Positions 34,050-42,004 of a DNA stretch of 64,000 nt are shown in pieces. The stretch spans positions 1 through 64,000 of the forward strand of contig NZ_JAIBOA010000009.1 of the NCBI RefSeq assembly GCF_019458805.1. Reading direction: 5' to 3'. Origin of the DNA: Actinomadura parmotrematis (lineage in GTDB: Bacteria > Actinomycetota > Actinomycetes > Streptosporangiales > Streptosporangiaceae). The notes under the pieces are model-generated. The model was not told the origin of the DNA. It did not search any database and saw only the letters and a list, made by a program, of their open reading frames with translations. Every line of letters begins with the position of its first letter. Within the stretch, counting starts at the first letter, position 1. The position numbers and the translations under genes were made by a program.

Positions 34050-34841
34050 ATGAAAAATGCGATCGAGACGGGACCGCACACGGTCACGAAACGGTTCCCG
34101 GAGGGGGACCGCGACCGGTGCGAACGCGAATGGCGCGCCCTGACACTCCTCGCCGCCCACGCGCCGGGCCTCGCGCCCGAACCCCTGGAGCTGGACGCCG
34201 GCGCCGCGCGCCCGCTGATCGTGATGTCCCGCCTGCCCGGCGTCCCGCTGCGCGGCCGACCGCTGGACGCACGGCAGGTCGCGGCGCTCGCGACGGCCGT
34301 GCGGCAGGTGCACGCGGCGGTGCCGCCGAACGTCCTCGCGGACGTTCCGGAGCGGCCGGGCCGTCCGGCGGAGCTCGCCGCCTGGATCCGGACGCGGGCC
34401 GTCCCGCACGTCCGTCCCCGCGTCTCCGGCGAGGTGGCCGGGGCCGTCGACGCGGGGCTCGCGTGGCTGGACGGCGCGGACCTGGACGCGGACGCCGCGC
34501 CCGCCTTCGGCCCCGGGGACGGCAACCTCGCCAACTACCTGTGGGACGGGACGCGCGTCCGCGTCGTCGACTTCGAGGAGTCCGGGCGCAGCGACCGCGC
34601 CTTCGAGCTGGCCGAGATCACCGAGCATGCGGCCGCCTGGGTCGAGCACCCCCTGGAGGTGGCCGCGTTCCTCGGGCATTGCGACCTGACGGCGGCCGAG
34701 GGCGTCCGGCTGTGCGCGTGCCGGAGGCTGCTCGCGTTCGTCTGGTTGCTCATGCTGGCCGCCGACGGCGCGCCGGGCGCGCGCAACCCGCCCGGGACCG
34801 CCGAGCGCCAGGCCGGGCGCCTCGCGGCGCTGCTCGGCTGA
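34050..34841 (+). CDS. APH-type phosphotransferase/kinase-like protein
   Basis: A 263-residue protein with a protein-kinase-like fold of the aminoglycoside phosphotransferase group: RCEREWRALTLLAAHAPG in the N-lobe, a catalytic-loop-like GPGDGNLANYLW (Asp and Asn kept, the usual His replaced by Pro) and VRVVDFEESGRSD for the metal-binding Asp. Such proteins phosphorylate small alcohols, sugars or antibiotics. The changed HGD motif leaves activity in doubt. The ATG at 34050 follows a GGGGG run; a TTG at 34035 is an alternative. Resistance function is not implied. Confidence 0.68.
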   Translation: MKNAIETGPHTVTKRFPEGDRDRCEREWRALTLLAAHAPGLAPEPLELDAGAARPLIVMSRLPGVPLRGRPLDARQVAALATAVRQVHAAVPPNVLADVPERPGRPAELAAWIRTRAVPHVRPRVSGEVAGAVDAGLAWLDGADLDADAAPAFGPGDGNLANYLWDGTRVRVVDFEESGRSDRAFELAEITEHAAAWVEHPLEVAAFLGHCDLTAAEGVRLCACRRLLAFVWLLMLAADGAPGARNPPGTAERQAGRLAALLG

Positions 34842-34855
34842 GCGCGGGCGGGCGG

Positions 34856-35434
34856 TCAGGCGCCGAGGGCCGCCGCGGACGCCTGGAGGTCGCGGAGCGT
34901 CTCGTGCGCGATGTCGGTGAAGGGCCGCGCGTTCCCCTCCTCGGTCCAGGACTCGAAGGCGAGGCCGAAGGCCAGGACGCCGATCTCGGCGGCGAGGCGC
35001 GCGGTCGTGTCGCCGGTGCCGCGCGCGCGGAACGCGGCGGCCATCGCGGCGGCGACGCGCGAGAGCTTCAGCAGCTCGCGCTCCCGCAGCTCGCTGCTGG
35101 AGGCGACCACCGCGCGCCGCTGCCGGGCCAGCCCGCGCCGCTCGGCGGTGAAGGACGCCGCCGCGGCGGCGTCCAGCGCCGCCGCGAGGCAGGCGGCGGG
35201 CGGCGCGGGCGGCGGGGCGGCCGCGATCGCCCCGGCGAGCAGGTCCGCCAGCAGGTCCGGCGCGCCGAACAGCACCTCGCGCTTGTCGGCGAAGTGCCGG
35301 AAGAAGGTGCTCTTGGTCAGCCCGGCGCGCTCGGCGATCGCCGCCACCGTCGTGGCGTCGTACCCGTGCTCGACGAACAGGTCGAGCGCCGCCCGTTCCA
35401 GGCGTTCGCGAGCGTTCGGTTCCCATCGGCCCAT
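34856..35434 (-). CDS. TetR family regulator divergent from an NAD-dependent epimerase/dehydratase
   Basis: A 192-residue TetR protein: RERLERAALDLFVEHGYDAT, VAAIAERAGLTKSTFFRHFADKREVLF form the DNA-binding head (about residues 8-55). The Ala-rich ligand domain gives no clue to its inducer. The ATG at 35434 starts directly before the conserved head. Two 23-bp palindromes lie between it and the epimerase gene at 35531, indicating control of both genes. Its end is 15 bp from the convergent phosphotransferase gene. Confidence 0.85.
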   Translation of the reverse strand: MGRWEPNARERLERAALDLFVEHGYDATTVAAIAERAGLTKSTFFRHFADKREVLFGAPDLLADLLAGAIAAAPPPAPPAACLAAALDAAAAASFTAERRGLARQRRAVVASSSELRERELLKLSRVAAAMAAAFRARGTGDTTARLAAEIGVLAFGLAFESWTEEGNARPFTDIAHETLRDLQASAAALGA

Positions 35435-35447
35435 GCCGAGCAGTCTA

Positions 35448-35501
35448 GTGATGCGACCAAGTCCCATCGCGAGGTAGAGTGATGGGACAAAGTCCCGTCA
35501 C
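35448..35501. promoter_or_regulatory. Two 23-bp TetR operators
   Basis: Site 1 at 35448-35470 (GTGATGCGAC-CAA-GTCCCATCGC) and site 2 at 35479-35501 (GTGATGGGAC-AAA-GTCCCGTCAC) share a 10-3-10 design. Site 2 has one arm mismatch, site 1 two. Their centres are 31 bp apart, three helical turns, and they fill the divergent promoter region. Confidence 0.7.
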
Positions 35502-35530
35502 GGGGCGGTCCACACCTCAGGGGGTCTCCC

Positions 35531-36412
35531 ATGCGCATCTTCGTCACCGGCGCGTCCGGCTGGATCGGTTCGGCCGTCGTCCCCGAGCTCGCCGGCGCGG
35601 GCCACGAGGTCGTCGGCCTCGCCCGCTCGGACGCCTCGGCCGCCGCCGTCACCGCCCTCGGCGCCGAGGTGCTCCGCGGCGACTTCCAGGACGCGGACGT
35701 GCTGCGGGCCGGGGCCGAGGGCGCCGACGGCGTCGTCCACCTGGCCTTCATCCACGACTTCACCCGCTTCGACGCGGCGATCGAGGCCGAGCGGCGCGCC
35801 GTCGAGACGCTCGGCGCCGTCCTGGAGGGCACCGGCAAGCCGCTGGTCATCGCCTCGGGGACGCCCGCCGTCCCGGGCCAGGTCGCGACCGAGCGGGACG
35901 ACCCGGCCACCGGCGGCCCCGCCGCGGGCCGGATCGCCAACGCCCGCGCGGCCCTCGCCTTCGCGGACCGCGGCGTCCGCGCGTCCGCCGTCCGGCTGCC
36001 CCGGTCGGTGCACGGCGAGGGCGACCGCCACGGCTTCGTCGCCCAGCTCGTCGGCATCGCCCGCGAGACCGGCGTCGCCGGCTACGTCGGCGACGGCGCC
36101 AACCGCTGGCCCGCCGTCCACGTCGCCGACGCCGCGCGCCTGTTCCGCCTCGCCGTCGAGGAGGCCCCGGCGGGCTCGTCCCTGCACGCCGTCGGCGACG
36201 AGGGCGTGCGGGGCGACGCCATCGCCGCCGCGATCGGGCGCCGCCTGGACGTGCCGGTGGCGCCCGTTCCCGCCGAGGAGCTCGGCTTCCTCGGCGCCCT
36301 CCTCGCGATCGACCAGCCCGCCTCCGCCGCGCTCACCGCCGAGCTGCTCGGCTGGCGGCCCGAGCGCCCCGGCCTCATCGAGGACCTGGACGCCGGGCAC
36401 TACTTCGCCTGA
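35531..36412 (+). CDS. Extended SDR, NAD-dependent epimerase/dehydratase family
   Basis: A 293-residue extended short-chain dehydrogenase: MRIFVTGASGWIGSAVVPELAGAGHEVV gives the cofactor loop, VVHLAFIHDF a conserved strand, and PAVHVADAARLFRLAVE the late substrate-side helix. The canonical YxxxK pair is not evident: the aligned region reads AAGRIANARA, so classical reductase chemistry is uncertain. Repression by the divergent TetR protein through two operators is likely. Members of this group act on nucleotide sugars, xenobiotics or quinones; no assignment here. Confidence 0.75.
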   Translation: MRIFVTGASGWIGSAVVPELAGAGHEVVGLARSDASAAAVTALGAEVLRGDFQDADVLRAGAEGADGVVHLAFIHDFTRFDAAIEAERRAVETLGAVLEGTGKPLVIASGTPAVPGQVATERDDPATGGPAAGRIANARAALAFADRGVRASAVRLPRSVHGEGDRHGFVAQLVGIARETGVAGYVGDGANRWPAVHVADAARLFRLAVEEAPAGSSLHAVGDEGVRGDAIAAAIGRRLDVPVAPVPAEELGFLGALLAIDQPASAALTAELLGWRPERPGLIEDLDAGHYFA

Positions 36413-36420
36413 GCGGCGGG

Positions 36421-37866
36421 TCAGCCGTTGGCGATGCGGAGGACGCCCGTCTCGGTGCCCTGGTAGACGACGCCCGGCGTGATCGTGCCGACCATCTGCA
36501 GCGTGTCGTAGACGAACCCGGTGCCGAGGCTCTTGGTGCGGACGGTCGCGCCGGTCGCCGGGTCGATCTCGGTGTAGACGTAGGTGTCCAGGATCGACGA
36601 CGCGGTGGTGCCGGGGATGACCGGCTTGCGGACGACGGTGCGCAGCAGCCCGTCGGCCGTCGACAGGCGCGGGACGGCCGCCGACCGGACGGTGTTGTCC
36701 CAGGCCAGGGTGCAGCCGGAGGCGGTGACGTTCACCCGCGACAGGCCGCCGATGAAGTCGGCGGACGCCGGGACGCTGTCGCCCGCGCCGTCGGGCAGCT
36801 TCGGGTACGGGTAGCCGTAGGTGCTGGCGATGAACACCGCGTTGCCGGCGCCGATGGGCGAGTTCTCGCTGCCGCTGCCGCCCGCCTTCAGCACGGGGAT
36901 CTTGCAGATCTGCCGCCCCGTCCCGGTCGCGTACACTAGCAGGTTCACCGTCGGCGCGGCGTTGTCGACGATGGTGACGTAGTCGGTGCCCTTCGCCGGC
37001 CCGAAGAACGTCGGGGTGGAGCCCGAGCCCCAGCTGAGCTGGCCCGGCTTGCGGCCCGGACCGCGGTCGTAGGGCTGGCGCCACACCACCGACGGCGTCC
37101 CGGCGGCGTCGGCGCGCAGCAGGTAGGTGGCGTGGCTGGTGGTGACGGCCGTGCCCTCGGGCGCGGTGGAGATGCTGTTGGCGACCGTCTCCCCGGCCGG
37201 CAGGGCCAGGGTCTTCACGACGCCCGCGGTGTCGTCGGCGGTGCCGACGAGGCCGCCCGCGGTCGCGAACCAGACCCGGCCCTGCCAGTCCGGCGAGAGG
37301 CCGACGACGGAGTCGTCGCCGAGGGCGGCGTCCAGCGGCAGCCGGCTCGCGATGTACAGCTCCCAGGCGCCGGCGGCGTTCTTGCGGTGGCCGACGCGCA
37401 GCAGGTCCTTGGTGCCGTCCACGACGACGAGCCGGTCGGCGTTGTCGAGGTAGGCGTAGACGCCGCCGAGCAGCGAGCCCTTGGTGAGGCCGAGCTCGGC
37501 GACCGAGTCGCCGGTGGCCGGGTCGAGCAGGTGCACGGTCGGCGCCTGCCCGAAGATCTCGGTGCAGAGCGCGACGGGGTACCCGTCGGAGCCCGCGAGG
37601 ACCGTCGGGCACGCCGACGCGAGCGCGGCGCGGTGCGAGGTCAGCGACGCGGACGTCGGGCCGGCGATCGGGGTGGCGTCGGACGAGCCGGTGTCGCCGT
37701 GCATGGTGGCGGTCCCGGCGGGACCGGCGTAAGGGTTGCGGGGCGGCAGCGGCTCGTAGGGGCTCGCGGCGGAGGCGGGCGGGGCGGCCGACAGGGCCGC
37801 GGCGAGCACGCCGCCGGCGACGGCGGCGCGCGCCAGGGCGGCACGGGGCGAGACGGTGATGCGCAA
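36421..37866 (-). CDS. Secreted protein, probably beta-propeller-like
   Basis: A 481-residue exported protein. The TTG at 37866, preceded by GGAG, opens a clean signal peptide (basic RITVSPRAALARAA, hydrophobic AVAGGVLAAALSA, cleavage after ASA). The mature part has repeated blade-like segments such as VHLLDPATGDSVAELGL, RLVVVDGTKDLLRVG, and YTEIDPATGATVRTKSL, as in PQQ- or WD-like propellers. No catalytic motif is seen. No ATG or strong GTG start fits better. A 504-bp gap with two palindromic elements lies upstream. Function unknown. Confidence 0.6.
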   Translation of the reverse strand: MRITVSPRAALARAAVAGGVLAAALSAAPPASAASPYEPLPPRNPYAGPAGTATMHGDTGSSDATPIAGPTSASLTSHRAALASACPTVLAGSDGYPVALCTEIFGQAPTVHLLDPATGDSVAELGLTKGSLLGGVYAYLDNADRLVVVDGTKDLLRVGHRKNAAGAWELYIASRLPLDAALGDDSVVGLSPDWQGRVWFATAGGLVGTADDTAGVVKTLALPAGETVANSISTAPEGTAVTTSHATYLLRADAAGTPSVVWRQPYDRGPGRKPGQLSWGSGSTPTFFGPAKGTDYVTIVDNAAPTVNLLVYATGTGRQICKIPVLKAGGSGSENSPIGAGNAVFIASTYGYPYPKLPDGAGDSVPASADFIGGLSRVNVTASGCTLAWDNTVRSAAVPRLSTADGLLRTVVRKPVIPGTTASSILDTYVYTEIDPATGATVRTKSLGTGFVYDTLQMVGTITPGVVYQGTETGVLRIANG

Positions 37867-38060
37867 GGGGACTCCGCGGGGGTGACGGGGCGGCGGGGGC
37901 GGTCGCCCCGTGAGGGGGCGCACGCCGGTGATCACAAAATACACTTTCCCGACTAGAAGAGTAGAGATTGCACACCGGAAGACCCCTCCCGGCCCCCGCC
38001 CCGCCTCCGCCCCGTCCTCGCCTCGAGCACCCCCAACCGCACACGGGCACCCCCCGCCAT

Positions 38061-38160
38061 GACCACCCGGCCACCTCCTGTTGAGATGCGGTGTGTTGGC
38101 CTTTGGGAGCGCCCCCAAAGGCCAACACGCCGCATCTCAACGACGAATGACCAGGTGGTC
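38061..38160. repeat. Palindromic element copy C (100 bp)
   Basis: Centre 38110.5. Outer arms GACCACCCGGCCA (38061) and TGACCAGGTGGTC (38148) pair with two mismatches; inner arms 38080-38110 and 38111-38141 pair over 31 bp with two mismatches. Conserved inner motif: GTTGAGATGCGGTGTGTTG. It lies 41 bp from copy D. Confidence 0.9.
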
Positions 38161-38201
38161 GCCGCCTTGGCCGGCCGGACGGGGCGCTCCCGCCGCCAAG
38201 C

Positions 38202-38301
38202 GACCGCCCGGTCACCTCTGGTTGAGATGCGGCGTGTTGGCCACTTCGGAGATCCGAAGTGGCCAACACGCCGCATCTCGACGGGCGACGACCGGGTGGT
38301 C
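38202..38301. repeat. Palindromic element copy D (100 bp)
   Basis: Centre 38251.5. Outer arms GACCGCCCGGTCA (38202) and CGACCGGGTGGTC (38289); inner arms 38221-38249 and 38254-38282 pair with one mismatch around loop AGAT. Copies C and D are the closest pair and fill most of the 37867-38370 gap, in which no gene was seen; the remaining bases show no other clear signal. Confidence 0.9.
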
Positions 38302-38370
38302 ATCGTTCGGCGGGGGGCGGGGAGTGGGCCCGGTGGGGCCGGTGTGATCAAGAACATGTCCCCGGGCGGG

Positions 38371-38937
38371 TCAGCCGAGGGCGGCGGCCAGGGCCTCGGG
38401 GAGTTGCGTCACGCCCTCGTCGGCGAGGAAGTGGCCCGCCCCGGGGACGATCCGCGCGGCGACGCCGAGCCGTTCGGCGAGCCGGTCGGTGAGGGCGGTC
38501 GGCACGGCCGCGTCCGCGTCGGACCGCAGCACCGCGAGGCGGTCCACGCGGTCCGCGAGGTCGGTGACGTCGCAGCCGTCGCCGATGAAGGAGTCCAGCT
38601 CCGGCAGGGCGGGCAGCCGGTCGGTGAACCCGGCGACCAGCACGAGGGCGTCCAGCCGCCAGGGCTCCCGGAGCGAGCGCAGGTGCCGCAGCACCGCCAG
38701 GCAGCCGAGGCTGTGCGCGACGACGATCGCGCCCTCGCCGGGGACGCCGACCGCCGCGTCCACCGCCTTGGCCCACCGGGCGGGATCGGGGGCGAGCGGG
38801 TCGGGCAGCGCCGGGACGGCCGTCCGGACGCCCGCCTCGCCGAGCCGGGCGGCGAGCCACCCGAACCAGTGGTCGCCGGGAGTCGCGCCGTAGCCGTGGA
38901 TGATCGTCGCTTGCCGCGAGGGCGTTCCGTCCGCCAT
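38371..38937 (-). CDS. RBBP9/YdeN family serine hydrolase
   Basis: A 188-residue alpha/beta hydrolase of the small RBBP9/YdeN group: IIHGYGATPGDHWFGWLAARL near the start, nucleophile Ser in VVAHSLGCLAVLRHL (about residue 96), Asp in LRSDADAAVP, and His in GAGHFLADEG close to the C-terminus. All triad positions are present in the right order. Substrates of bacterial members are largely unknown. It follows the palindromic pair C/D and ends 69 bp after copy D. Confidence 0.85.
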   Translation of the reverse strand: MADGTPSRQATIIHGYGATPGDHWFGWLAARLGEAGVRTAVPALPDPLAPDPARWAKAVDAAVGVPGEGAIVVAHSLGCLAVLRHLRSLREPWRLDALVLVAGFTDRLPALPELDSFIGDGCDVTDLADRVDRLAVLRSDADAAVPTALTDRLAERLGVAARIVPGAGHFLADEGVTQLPEALAAALG

Positions 38938-39073
38938 GGACCGGACGCTAGACCCTCACACGGATGTCAGGGTCACGACTTTCCGGGACGATCAGCCCGA
39001 ATCCCTGACAAGATCGACCAGCGCGGCCCGCCCGCCGCGCGGACCGGACCGTTCTCGACCGCCGAGGGGACCC

Positions 39074-40183
39074 GTGCGGCGCTTGCTGATCCTCATCTCC
39101 GGCCTGGCCCTGCTGGCCGGCCTCGCCCGCGCCCTGCGCCGCACGCCGGACGCGCCGCCGCAGGCGGACGCCGACCGCCCGCCGCCGCCCCGCTACCGGC
39201 TGGTCCAGGCGGCGCCGCAGCGCGCGCCGGCCCCGCCCGCCCCGCCCCGGCGCGCCGGCGGGACGGTCCCGCGCATCCTCGTCGGCCTCGTCCTCGCCGC
39301 CCTGGGCACGAGCTGCGCACTGATCGCGCACCAGCGGTACGAGGACGCCGCGCCGCCGATGCCGAACCCCGGAGCGGGCGGGCGACTGGGCGTGGTGGCA
39401 CCCGACCTGCCGCTGGACGTCCGGCTGACCGTCTCCCCCTTCTCCCCCGCGCCGGACGCCTTCCCCGGCGAGGCGGACTTCCCCGAGCGCGCGTCGGACG
39501 TGCTGACCAGGATGGATGTCACGCTGACGGTGACGAGGAAGCGGGCGGTGAAGAGCTGCGAGACGCTCTTCCTCGGCTTCGACGACGTCACCGCCCCCGA
39601 GCACCACGGCGTCCGGGCCGTCACGGCCGCGACCTCCCGGACGGTCGAGCCGAGGAGGGGACTGACGCCCGTGCGGGCGTGCCCGGCCGGCGGAACCGGG
39701 ACCAGGGCGAACGTCGCCCTGTCGTGGATCGCGCGACGGAGCTCGGCGAACGTGTCCGGGTTCCGGGCGGCCGTCGCCACCCCCGCGATCGGCGTGTCCA
39801 CGGCGGCCGACTGGCGCGCCTTCACCCGCCTAGCCCGGCGCGACGCCCCTCTGGACCTCGTCAGGGCCGGCGGCGGAATCGATCTCCTCGACGCGTCGGT
39901 CACGATCGGCGTCGCGCCGCTGCCGCTCGGCACCCGCGTCGAGAGCGCCGGCTGGACGCCCGCGGCGCCGAGCACGGTCTCGGCGACCGGGATCGCGTGG
40001 CGGTCGAAGGCGATGGGCTCCGCCCTCGAACAGCGGGTGGCCGTCGTCCGCCTCCAGGGCGAGGAGGACGCGCGCCGCGCGCTGCTCCTCGCCGGGATCC
40101 TCGGCGGCCTCGCCGCCGGGCTGCTGCCCTGGGCCGGGTTCCTGCTGCTCGACGCCGCCCTGTCCCGCCGCCGCGCCGGCTAG
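39074..40183 (+). CDS. Hypothetical membrane protein
   Basis: A 369-residue protein with a short hydrophobic N-terminus (RRLLILISGLALLAGLARAL), a Pro-rich stretch, a second helix (ILVGLVLAALGTSCALI, about residues 75-92) and a C-terminal helix (LLLAGILGGLAAGLLPWAGFLLL). The region between, about 220 residues, is probably extracytoplasmic and beta-rich, with two cysteines (SCETLF, VRACPAG) that could form a disulfide. The GTG at 39074 follows GAGGGG. I recognise no family. It is divergent from the hydrolase gene and alone on its strand. Confidence 0.55.
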   Translation: MRRLLILISGLALLAGLARALRRTPDAPPQADADRPPPPRYRLVQAAPQRAPAPPAPPRRAGGTVPRILVGLVLAALGTSCALIAHQRYEDAAPPMPNPGAGGRLGVVAPDLPLDVRLTVSPFSPAPDAFPGEADFPERASDVLTRMDVTLTVTRKRAVKSCETLFLGFDDVTAPEHHGVRAVTAATSRTVEPRRGLTPVRACPAGGTGTRANVALSWIARRSSANVSGFRAAVATPAIGVSTAADWRAFTRLARRDAPLDLVRAGGGIDLLDASVTIGVAPLPLGTRVESAGWTPAAPSTVSATGIAWRSKAMGSALEQRVAVVRLQGEEDARRALLLAGILGGLAAGLLPWAGFLLLDAALSRRRAG

Positions 40184-40201
40184 CGCGGCGGCGGGCGCCG
40201 G

Positions 40202-41191
40202 TCACTTGGCGGCGAAGACCATGTCGTCGTCGATGTACTGGGACGCCGTCGAGGCGTGGATGAGCTGCGGGACGGTGATGTTGTGGTCACCGCCGCGCGC
40301 CGGGTCCCAGGCGGTGAAGCGGCCGACGACGAGGCCGCCGTTCAGGTTCGTGTCGGTCGAGGTGCGGGTGGCGGCGAAGCCGTGCAGCAGGATGTAGTGG
40401 CGCACCTTGGTGCCGGTCGGGTTGCTCGACCAGGGCAGCTTGGACGGGTCCACCAGGTAGACGACGGGGTTGCCGGCGGTGATCGAGCGGTGGATCTGCC
40501 GGAACGCCAGCTCGCTGGACTGCCCGACCGGCGCGAAGTCGTACACGTGGTACTTGGCCGTGCCGGACGGCTTGTACCTGTTCAGCACGTTGTCGAGGTA
40601 GCCGGGGTTGGTGAACCCGAGCTGGTTGGTGTGCAGGTTGCTCTTGTTCGCCAGGGTGTCCTGGGTCGGCGCCGAACCCTTGATCGTCCGCAGTGCCGCC
40701 TGGACGGTGGCCGGGCCGCAGTACTTCGCCGAGTTCTCCTGCTTCTTGGCCGACAGGTGGGTGCCGCGCACGACCATGCCCGCGACGCGGTGCCCGGAGA
40801 TCGTGACGGTGCCGGTGCCGTTCTGCACGACGCGGTTGGCGTTCAGCCACGCCGAGTCGCACTGCTTGCCCGCGCCGGACGCGAGCGTCGCCGAGCAGGT
40901 CGGCGCGCTCAGGTTGTGCGACCGGCCGGGCACCTTCAGGTAGACCGCGGCCGCCACCTTCCGCTTGGCCTTGGTCGAGACCCGGGTGACGACGCGGACC
41001 TTGCTGTAGGCGCTGTTGTACTGGAGGCAGGTGGTGTAGGTGACCTTGCTGTAGGTGCGCGCGCTCGTGCAGGTCTCGTGGGCGGCGCCGCTCCGGCCGC
41101 TCCAGCTCGCCGCCTCGGCGGGCGCCGCGAGCAGCAGGGGGACGGCGAAGGCGGCGACGGCCGCCGGGACGAGCAGGGTCGAGGTTCGCAC
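40202..41191 (-). CDS. Secreted C39-type papain-fold protease
   Basis: A 329-residue exported protein: signal peptide (RTSTLLVPAAVAAFAVPLLL, cleavage near AEAA), a Thr/Ser-rich domain with paired cysteines, then a C39-like peptidase domain starting at ENSAKYCGPATVQAALR, with the active Cys, and VRHYILLHGF for the His and AWDPA following. The GTG at 41191 has GGGAG at good spacing; the ATG at 41218 does not. C39-like secreted peptidases of actinobacteria are poorly studied and may mature or break down extracellular peptides. No bacteriocin genes are nearby. Confidence 0.75.
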   Translation of the reverse strand: MRTSTLLVPAAVAAFAVPLLLAAPAEAASWSGRSGAAHETCTSARTYSKVTYTTCLQYNSAYSKVRVVTRVSTKAKRKVAAAVYLKVPGRSHNLSAPTCSATLASGAGKQCDSAWLNANRVVQNGTGTVTISGHRVAGMVVRGTHLSAKKQENSAKYCGPATVQAALRTIKGSAPTQDTLANKSNLHTNQLGFTNPGYLDNVLNRYKPSGTAKYHVYDFAPVGQSSELAFRQIHRSITAGNPVVYLVDPSKLPWSSNPTGTKVRHYILLHGFAATRTSTDTNLNGGLVVGRFTAWDPARGGDHNITVPQLIHASTASQYIDDDMVFAAK

Positions 41192-41363
41192 GGTGCGCTC
41201 CCGGGGAGAGTCGATCATGGTGCGGCCACGCTAGCCCTACATGATCGTTTCCCGCTCGGCCGCCGGTCGCGCCGCCACGGCCTCCGGCCTGCGCTTTCCC
41301 GCTTCCCGCCGGGATGCCGCCACCGAGATCGTCCAGTTGCGGCCAGCGCGGCCGCGGGCGCCG

Positions 41364-41570
41364 CTACGCCTGCGCGGGCGACTCGGCCTCGGCCGGTTCG
41401 GCGGCGGGATCGGCCGGCCGGCGGGCCGGCTCGCGGAGGGTGTTGACGTAGGCGAGGCCCGCCGTCACGAAGAACAGGCCGACGACGAGCGGCCGCCACG
41501 TCGGGACGAGCACGAGGACGGTCAGTCCGAGCGCGGCCGCGGCGAGCAGGGGAAGCGTGGTGCGCGACAT
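41364..41570 (-). CDS. Small membrane protein
   Basis: A 68-residue protein with two likely helices (LPLLAAAALGLTVLVLVP and PLVVGLFFVTAGLAYVNTL) and a Pro/Ala/Glu-rich cytoplasmic-looking tail. No family is recognised. Hydrophobic pattern, ATG start and size support a real gene, but composition alone could mislead in such G+C-rich DNA. It lies 53 bp downstream of the STAS gene and may be the last member of the phosphatase operon. Confidence 0.5.
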   Translation of the reverse strand: MSRTTLPLLAAAALGLTVLVLVPTWRPLVVGLFFVTAGLAYVNTLREPARRPADPAAEPAEAESPAQA

Positions 41571-41623
41571 ACCTCGGGGATGCCCGCCCGGCGGGATTCA
41601 AACGTCGGCGCCGCGGCCCGTCG

Positions 41624-42004
41624 CTACGGGCGGCCGTTCCGCGCGGGGTCGGCGTCGGCGGCCTCCGGCGGCGCCCCGGCGAGGTGCTCCAGCGTCCCGG
41701 TGACGTCGAGCAGGCGGTCCAGGGCCGCCGGGCGGGCGTCCAGGTGCAGGCGGACGCGGGCGCGGGCGGCGCGGCGGCGCAGGGTGAGCAGGACCGCGAG
41801 GCCGGCGGAGTCGCAGCCGGCGAGGCCGCCGCAGTCCAGGCGCAGGTCGGTGAGGCCGGGCCGCTCGCGCAGCAGGCGGGTCACGCCGTCCAGCAGGCCG
41901 TCGGCGGTCACGAAGTCCAGGTCGCCGCTCAGCTCGACCCGCAGGGTGCGCTCGTCGACGGTGACCGGGACCAGGGTCAGCGGTCCGGGGTGTGCAGCGG
42001 TCAT
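41624..42004 (-). CDS. STAS domain anti-sigma factor antagonist-like protein
   Basis: A 126-residue STAS protein: LTLVPVTVDERTLRVELSGDL, then LRLDCGGLAGCDSAGLAVLLTLRRRA, where the phosphorylatable serine lies in the GCDSAGL turn. Such antagonists bind an anti-sigma kinase when unphosphorylated and are reset by PP2C phosphatases. Its ATG overlaps the B12-binding gene by 4 bp and it follows the phosphatase in the same operon, so it is probably the phosphatase's substrate. A second STAS gene lies upstream at 44999. Confidence 0.85.
   Translation of the reverse strand: MTAAHPGPLTLVPVTVDERTLRVELSGDLDFVTADGLLDGVTRLLRERPGLTDLRLDCGGLAGCDSAGLAVLLTLRRRAARARVRLHLDARPAALDRLLDVTGTLEHLAGAPPEAADADPARNGRP

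Noticed and set aside
34050..34841. Aminoglycoside resistance gene.
   Set aside because: Only a kinase-like fold can be supported. The HGD motif is altered (PGD), and the region looks chromosomal without mobile context.
38061..38301. Copies C and D as a small CRISPR array.
   Set aside because: Each unit is a 100-bp palindrome, there is only one 41-bp spacer, no leader and no cas genes.
40202..41191. Bacteriocin-processing C39 peptidase of an ABC exporter.
   Set aside because: It has a signal peptide and no ABC transporter or membrane domain, and no double-glycine precursor gene lies nearby.
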